Assembly (NCBI RefSeq): GCF_020379485.1
Contig: NC_063450.1
Location: 29,426,137-29,490,136 of the forward strand
Reading direction: 5' to 3'
DNA length: 64,000 nucleotides
From: Brassica napus
Taxonomy: Eukaryota > Streptophyta > Magnoliopsida > Brassicales > Brassicaceae
The translations under genes and the position numbers were made by a program. Under the pieces are notes generated by a model. That model was given only the letters and a program-made list of their open reading frames with translations, did no database searches and was not told where the DNA came from. The first letter of the stretch is position 1; every line of letters starts with the position of its first letter. This document shows, piece after piece, positions 59,965-64,000 of the stretch.

Positions 59965-61350
59965 ATGTCTTCTTCAAATTATTTTCGTTCTTGGATCGAT
60001 CGACCTCATTTGGATCCGAACACGAGATTGCTTACGGAAGAATACCAATGAGGTATAACCGAATTCATGGGGTTAGTTCACCGACAACCAGAAGCAAAAG
60101 CAGGTATGTTAAGATGTTCTTGTTCTAATTGTAAAAATAGAAAGGTTATTAAAGAGTGGGATGTTTGGACTAATCTAAATTTGAGTGGGTTTACACGAAG
60201 TTACAAAAATTGGTATCATCATGGAGAAACTGATTATGAACATGGTAGTACTAGCGAACCTCAGCCAGCGGTTAGATTAGAAGAACCAATTAGAACGGAT
60301 GTAGATTATGGTGTAGGTACTGAGCAGATGGTAAATGATCATTTTGGAGGGGAAGATTTATCCAATGCACAAGCTAAGAGATTTTATGATATGTTGGATG
60401 CTGGAAAGCAACCATTGTACGAAGGTTGCATAGATGGTCATTCAGCTTTATCATCTGCTACAAGATTGATGGGCATTAAAACATATTATAATTTGGCTGA
60501 AGACTGTGTGGATGCGATTGCTGATTTTGTGATTGGATACGCGAAATGGTCGTTGGACCAAACTTTGTTGTGAAGTCATATCCGAGATTTTGTACTCGAG
60601 GATATGCATTCACAACTCAGAAGAGGAGACGTTCGAGTACGACTTATGATGCTGGCGTTTGTTCTGCATCAGGAGATGATGTATACTACGGACACATACA
60701 TGAGATTTTGGAAATCAAGTATTTGGGCATGGTTGGATTGCGCTGTACTGTTTTCTATTGTGATTGGCACGACAACACTCTAGATCGAGGTGTGAGAACA
60801 AATGCATTTGGTGTTACATCACTAAATTCGAGGCGAAAGCTGCAATATTATGATCCTTTCATTCTTGCTTCTCAGGCCGATCAGGTAATTAAATGTTAAT
60901 TATTCAGAATGATTCATCATCATGTGTATTAATTTATAATTTTACTAATAATTTTTTAAATGTTACAGGTTTGTTATATCAAGTACCCCCGGGTAAGGAA
61001 CAAAGATGATCCATGGGTTACTGTTACAAGACTCAACCCGAGAGGCCGAGTTCAAGGAAGTTCTGAGTTGGAAGACCCACTATAACCAAGCACATCCGGC
61101 AACTTAAATGCAGCGGAAGATTTAGCTGGAGTTGGCCTTGTAGTCGATTTAACTGACTTCGGAGAGGAAGCCGTCGTTCACGTAGAAGATGAACCAGTGA
61201 TTGGAGAGTTTCACCAAGATCAAGATTCAGATTCATCTGGTGATGATGACTCGGAAACAGACTTGCATCGACTTTTTTTTTTTAATAGAAATACCGACGG
61301 AATTCCGAGGAAGATAAGGGTTTCCTCGGAATTCCCTCAGAATATTCCGA
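59965..61350 (+). pseudogene. TNP2-like transposase fragment, internally deleted
   Basis: The start MSSSNYFRSWIDRPHLDP (59965) is the transposase-associated domain. It is broken by TGA at 60049, then continues with ITEFMGLVHRQPEAK, LRCSCSNCKN and YKNWYHHGE to 60573. The central transposase (Transposase_21) and DUF4218 regions are absent. The sequence passes directly, in another frame, into the C-terminal DUF4216 domain (about 60590-60883: DDVYYGHIHEILEIKY and VFYCDWHD). A further exon from 60969 begins VCYIKYPRVRNKDDPWV, has a TAA at about 61083 where Gln is expected, and ends in an acidic DSSGDDDSETDL tail. The catalytic core is missing. Confidence 0.82.
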
Positions 61351-62163
61351 GGAAATTCCGAGGAACTAGGGGTTTTTAAACCGAAAACAACGTTTTGCGG
61401 ATTGAATAACACGTATATAACCTTCATTAAGTGTCTTAACCAGATTATGAAGTCAAACTTTGGTGTTTTACCCAATAGCAAACACTTTTACGATTGCATG
61501 AACGAAAACCACACAACATAAGAGAAACACTTATACACTTTAATAAACGGTAAAAGGAATACTTACAATTATTTTTGAAATTTTGTTATTTCATGGTTTA
61601 TGATCATCTATACAAAGAATCCTCAATGATATGCATTATAATTGTATAAGAAATGAAATACGGCAAAAAAAAAAAATCGATGTTTTGAAACCCCAAACCC
61701 TTTTTCCTCGAAATTTCCTCGGAATATTCCGACGGAATTCCGAAGAAGATAACGGTTTCCTCGGTATTCTCTCGGAATATTCCGAGGAAATTCCGAGGAA
61801 CTATGGGTTTTTAAACCGAAAACAACGTTTTGCGGATAGAATAACATGTATATAACCTTCATTAAGTGTCTTAACCAGATTATGAAGTCAAACTTTGGTG
61901 TTTTACCCAATAACAAACACTTTTTACGATTGCATGAACGAAAACCACACAACATAAGAGAAACACTTATACATTTTAATAAACGGTAAAGGGAATAGTT
62001 ACAATTATTTTTGAAATTTTGTTATTTCATGGTTCATGATCATCTATACAAAGAATCCTCAATGGTATGCATTACAATTGTATAAGAAATAAAATACGGC
62101 AAAAAAAATCGATGTTTTGAAACCCCAAACCCTTTTCCCTCAGAATTTCCTCAGAATTACCGA
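61294..62163. repeat. Tandem duplication of ~435 bp inside the CACTA element
   Basis: Two direct copies lie at about 61294-61728 and 61729-62163. Each opens CCGACGGAATTCCG and contains GGGTTTTTAAACCGAAAACAACG, AACCAGATTATGAAGTCAAA, CAAAGAATCCTCAATG and a run of A before TCGATGTTTTGAAACCCC. They differ by scattered point changes. The frame fragments on both strands are non-coding. Confidence 0.85.
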
Positions 62164-62640
62164 GGGTATTCTGAGGAAACATGGTTCCTCGGAATATTTT
62201 CATTTAACCGGGTAAACCAAGCCGCCAAATATTTCGCGAAAATTGAATTAATGATTTCCGAGGAAATTCCGACGGAAATATATAATTTTTCCGAGGAAAT
62301 TCCGACGGACATTTTCCGTCGGACGCCTCATTTTATTAGGTCGAACCAGATCTTCTTCCCCATTTCTCTCTTCCTCTCTCCGCCGAACAAGCTCTCCTTC
62401 TCTCTCACCCTCTCCGCCGAAGCTCTCCTTCTCTCTCGCGATTTCCGCCCTAATCCTCCTTAATTTCAGTCACTGACCATGTATGAACCCTATCCCACTC
62501 TCTTAGGTTAGATTTGTTAGGTTTTTAAGTAGATTTGATGATTTTGGAATGATATTTATAGATTTTTGTTAGGGTGAATGGTAGGATTGTGTAAAATCGA
62601 GTTTGATTATGGTATTCACTTGATTTGGAATTTTTTTTTT

Positions 62641-63120
62641 AGTTTTTAATAATTTTGTGATTAAAAACTATTATTTGGGATTTTTTTTAAAAAAAAATAT
62701 ATATATATAATATAAATTTCTATATTTAGTAAACATTTTTAATATTATTAAAACTATTTTTTGTAATTATTAAACTATTTTTTATTTATTAAAACTATTT
62801 TTTGTAATTATTAAACTATTTTTTATTTATTAAAACTATTTTTTTGTTTATTAGAACTATTTTTATATATTTATTAAACATTTTTAATATCTATAAAACT
62901 TTTTTTGTGATTAAAACCTATTATTTGGGATTTAAAAAAAAATATATATATTAAATATAAATTCCTATATTTATTAAACATTTTTAATATTATTAAAACT
63001 ATTTTTTTGTAATTATTAAACTATTTTTTATTTATTAAAACTATTTTTTTGTTTATTAGAACTATTTTTATATATTTATTAAACATTTTTAATATCTATA
63101 AAACTTTTTTGTGATTAAAA
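62641..63120. repeat. AT-rich tandem repeats in a CACTA intron
   Basis: About 240-bp units of ATTATTTGGGAT ... TTTATTTATTAAAACTATTTTT ... TATAAAACTTTTTTTGTGATTAAAA repeat roughly twice, with shorter sub-repeats of TTATTAAACTATTTTT. They lie upstream of the PttA-like exon and are non-coding. Confidence 0.7.
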
Positions 63121-63204
63121 ACTGTTATTTGGGATTAAAAATATATATATATATATATATTTCTATATTTATTAAATATTTTTTTTTTAATTTACACGTC
63201 TAGT

Positions 63205-64000
63205 GATGATCAGACCCGGCCTCGACAGCGTCGTGGTCGTGGTGGTACGGGGAGCCAGTCTCGGGATTCCACCCATTTTCAGGATTCCGCTTCGTCTCAC
63301 AGCTCCTACCATACATCTCCCTCTGCTGCACCCGCTTCTGCTCCTCTCGCTCACGCTGCTGCACCCGCTCCTGCTCCTCCGGGTCCTCTGGGAGTGATGA
63401 GTGTTGCGGAGTTGGTTCGACAGCCCGGTCGTGACCATCTTCCCTATCTCACTCCGTATCCACATGGACGGGGTCAAACATGGTAATTAAACGTATTTTT
63501 TTTTCATTAAAATTTGATTCATTATTAATAATTTGTTCTTTTTATTAGGTTCAACCGATCCGGGAACGGGATCAGCGCATGGATCAACCGTAAGATGTAT
63601 TCGGCCCTCGACAAGGGACATCCAACTTTCACTGACTTCTCTACCGACAAGCAGCATCTAAGGTTTCGTTAGTTTGCGGTAAGTATTTTAATTTTTACTT
63701 ATATTTTTAATCCTTAATATAAATTTTCTACTAATTGTGTTTTTTTCCAGCAAGAATTCAACTGGAATTCCGATGAGACGCTCTTTATCTATCATCACTT
63801 CGTCCATAAAGTTATGGACAACTATGGTAAGCAGATCCACGAGTGGAAGAAGAAGTGGGAAATCAACAAGGTTGTTTTTAATTTATTAAACTAATTTTTA
63901 ATTTATTAAACTATTTTTTTTATTAAAAGGTCTCAAAGTCGATAAACAACACGGTCTTGACGGAGTTGTGTGCGCATTGGGATAAGGAAGAGACGAAAGA
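63205..64000 (+). pseudogene. TNP1-like (PttA/En-Spm family) transposon gene, partial
   Basis: Exons at about 63205-63482, 63549-63678, 63751-63870 and 63930 to the edge encode the N-terminal half of the plant PttA/En-Spm protein. An Arg/Gly-rich start (RPRQRRGRGG) and an Ala/Pro-rich linker precede ISAWINRKMYSALDKGHPTF, FNWNSDETLFIYHHFVHKVM and KSINNTVLTELCAHWDKEE. A TAG (LRFR*FA, about 63669) replaces an expected Gln codon, so the copy is probably dead. It is the same family as the minus-strand remnant at 34799-35640. Confidence 0.75.

Larger units (their letters stand above)
59532..64000 (+). mobile_element. CACTA (En/Spm-like) transposon, running off the right edge
   Basis: The 5' terminus CACTACAAGAAAACATCAG is followed by a dense sub-terminal block of TTCCGAGGAA/TTCCTCGGAA and TTCCGACGGAA motifs (59550-59870). 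Inside are a TNP2-like fragment, a tandem duplication and a PttA-like gene, all on the plus strand. The 3' end lies beyond the window. Motif blocks of the sub-terminal type recur internally at 61294-61370, 61705-61800 and 62140-62320, which suggests internal rearrangement. Confidence 0.88.

Overview
The window is nuclear DNA of a crucifer, most likely Brassica or a close relative. The low-copy genes have spliceosomal introns, and six of them follow the order of Arabidopsis thaliana loci At5g66740 to At5g66680 as I remember it: DUF620, PP2C, Raf-like kinase, HB53, UGT72E and DGL1. They are spread over about 53 kb because transposable elements fill the spaces. Locus numbers and orthology come from memory of the protein families, not from a search.

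Left part (1-10.6 kb). A roughly 1-kb minisatellite is built from the E2F site TTTCCCGCC. Beside it lies the first coding exon of a U1-70K (spliceosomal U1 snRNP) homologue, then a DUF1195 membrane protein, a DUF620 protein, a PP2C phosphatase and a Raf-like kinase. The kinase has Arg where the ATP-anchoring Lys should be. The IDD1 zinc-finger gene expected between DUF620 and PP2C is not seen.

10.6-16.6 kb. This holds the HD-Zip I gene HB53. Its homeodomain exon is single, but its terminal exon lies in four head-to-tail units of about 0.9 kb, each carrying the same hAT-type MITE. This is the most distinctive structure in the window.

16.6-45.4 kb. This is a TE-rich block. It contains a near-minimal LINE insertion, a Harbinger MITE and a 12.3-kb PIF/Harbinger element with target duplication TAA, into which an Athila-like LTR retrotransposon (identical-length 1437-bp LTRs, 5-bp target duplication) has inserted. 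A truncated CACTA element, a decayed LINE, a poly(A) retroposon and another Harbinger-like MITE follow.

45.6-59.5 kb. Two intact genes stand here: a UGT72E monolignol glucosyltransferase and the 13-exon DGL1/OST48 gene. Between them lie a foldback element with telomere-like repeats, two Helitrons fused head to tail, a TIR element, a Mutator-type MITE inserted in a local tandem repeat, and a Harbinger-like element.

59.5-64 kb. A degenerate CACTA element runs off the right edge, with a TNP2-like fragment, an internal tandem duplication and a TNP1-like/PttA gene.

The host genes do not form a pathway; they are neighbours by ancestry. I found no tRNA, rRNA, CRISPR array or prokaryotic-style system, and no convincing new multi-gene system.
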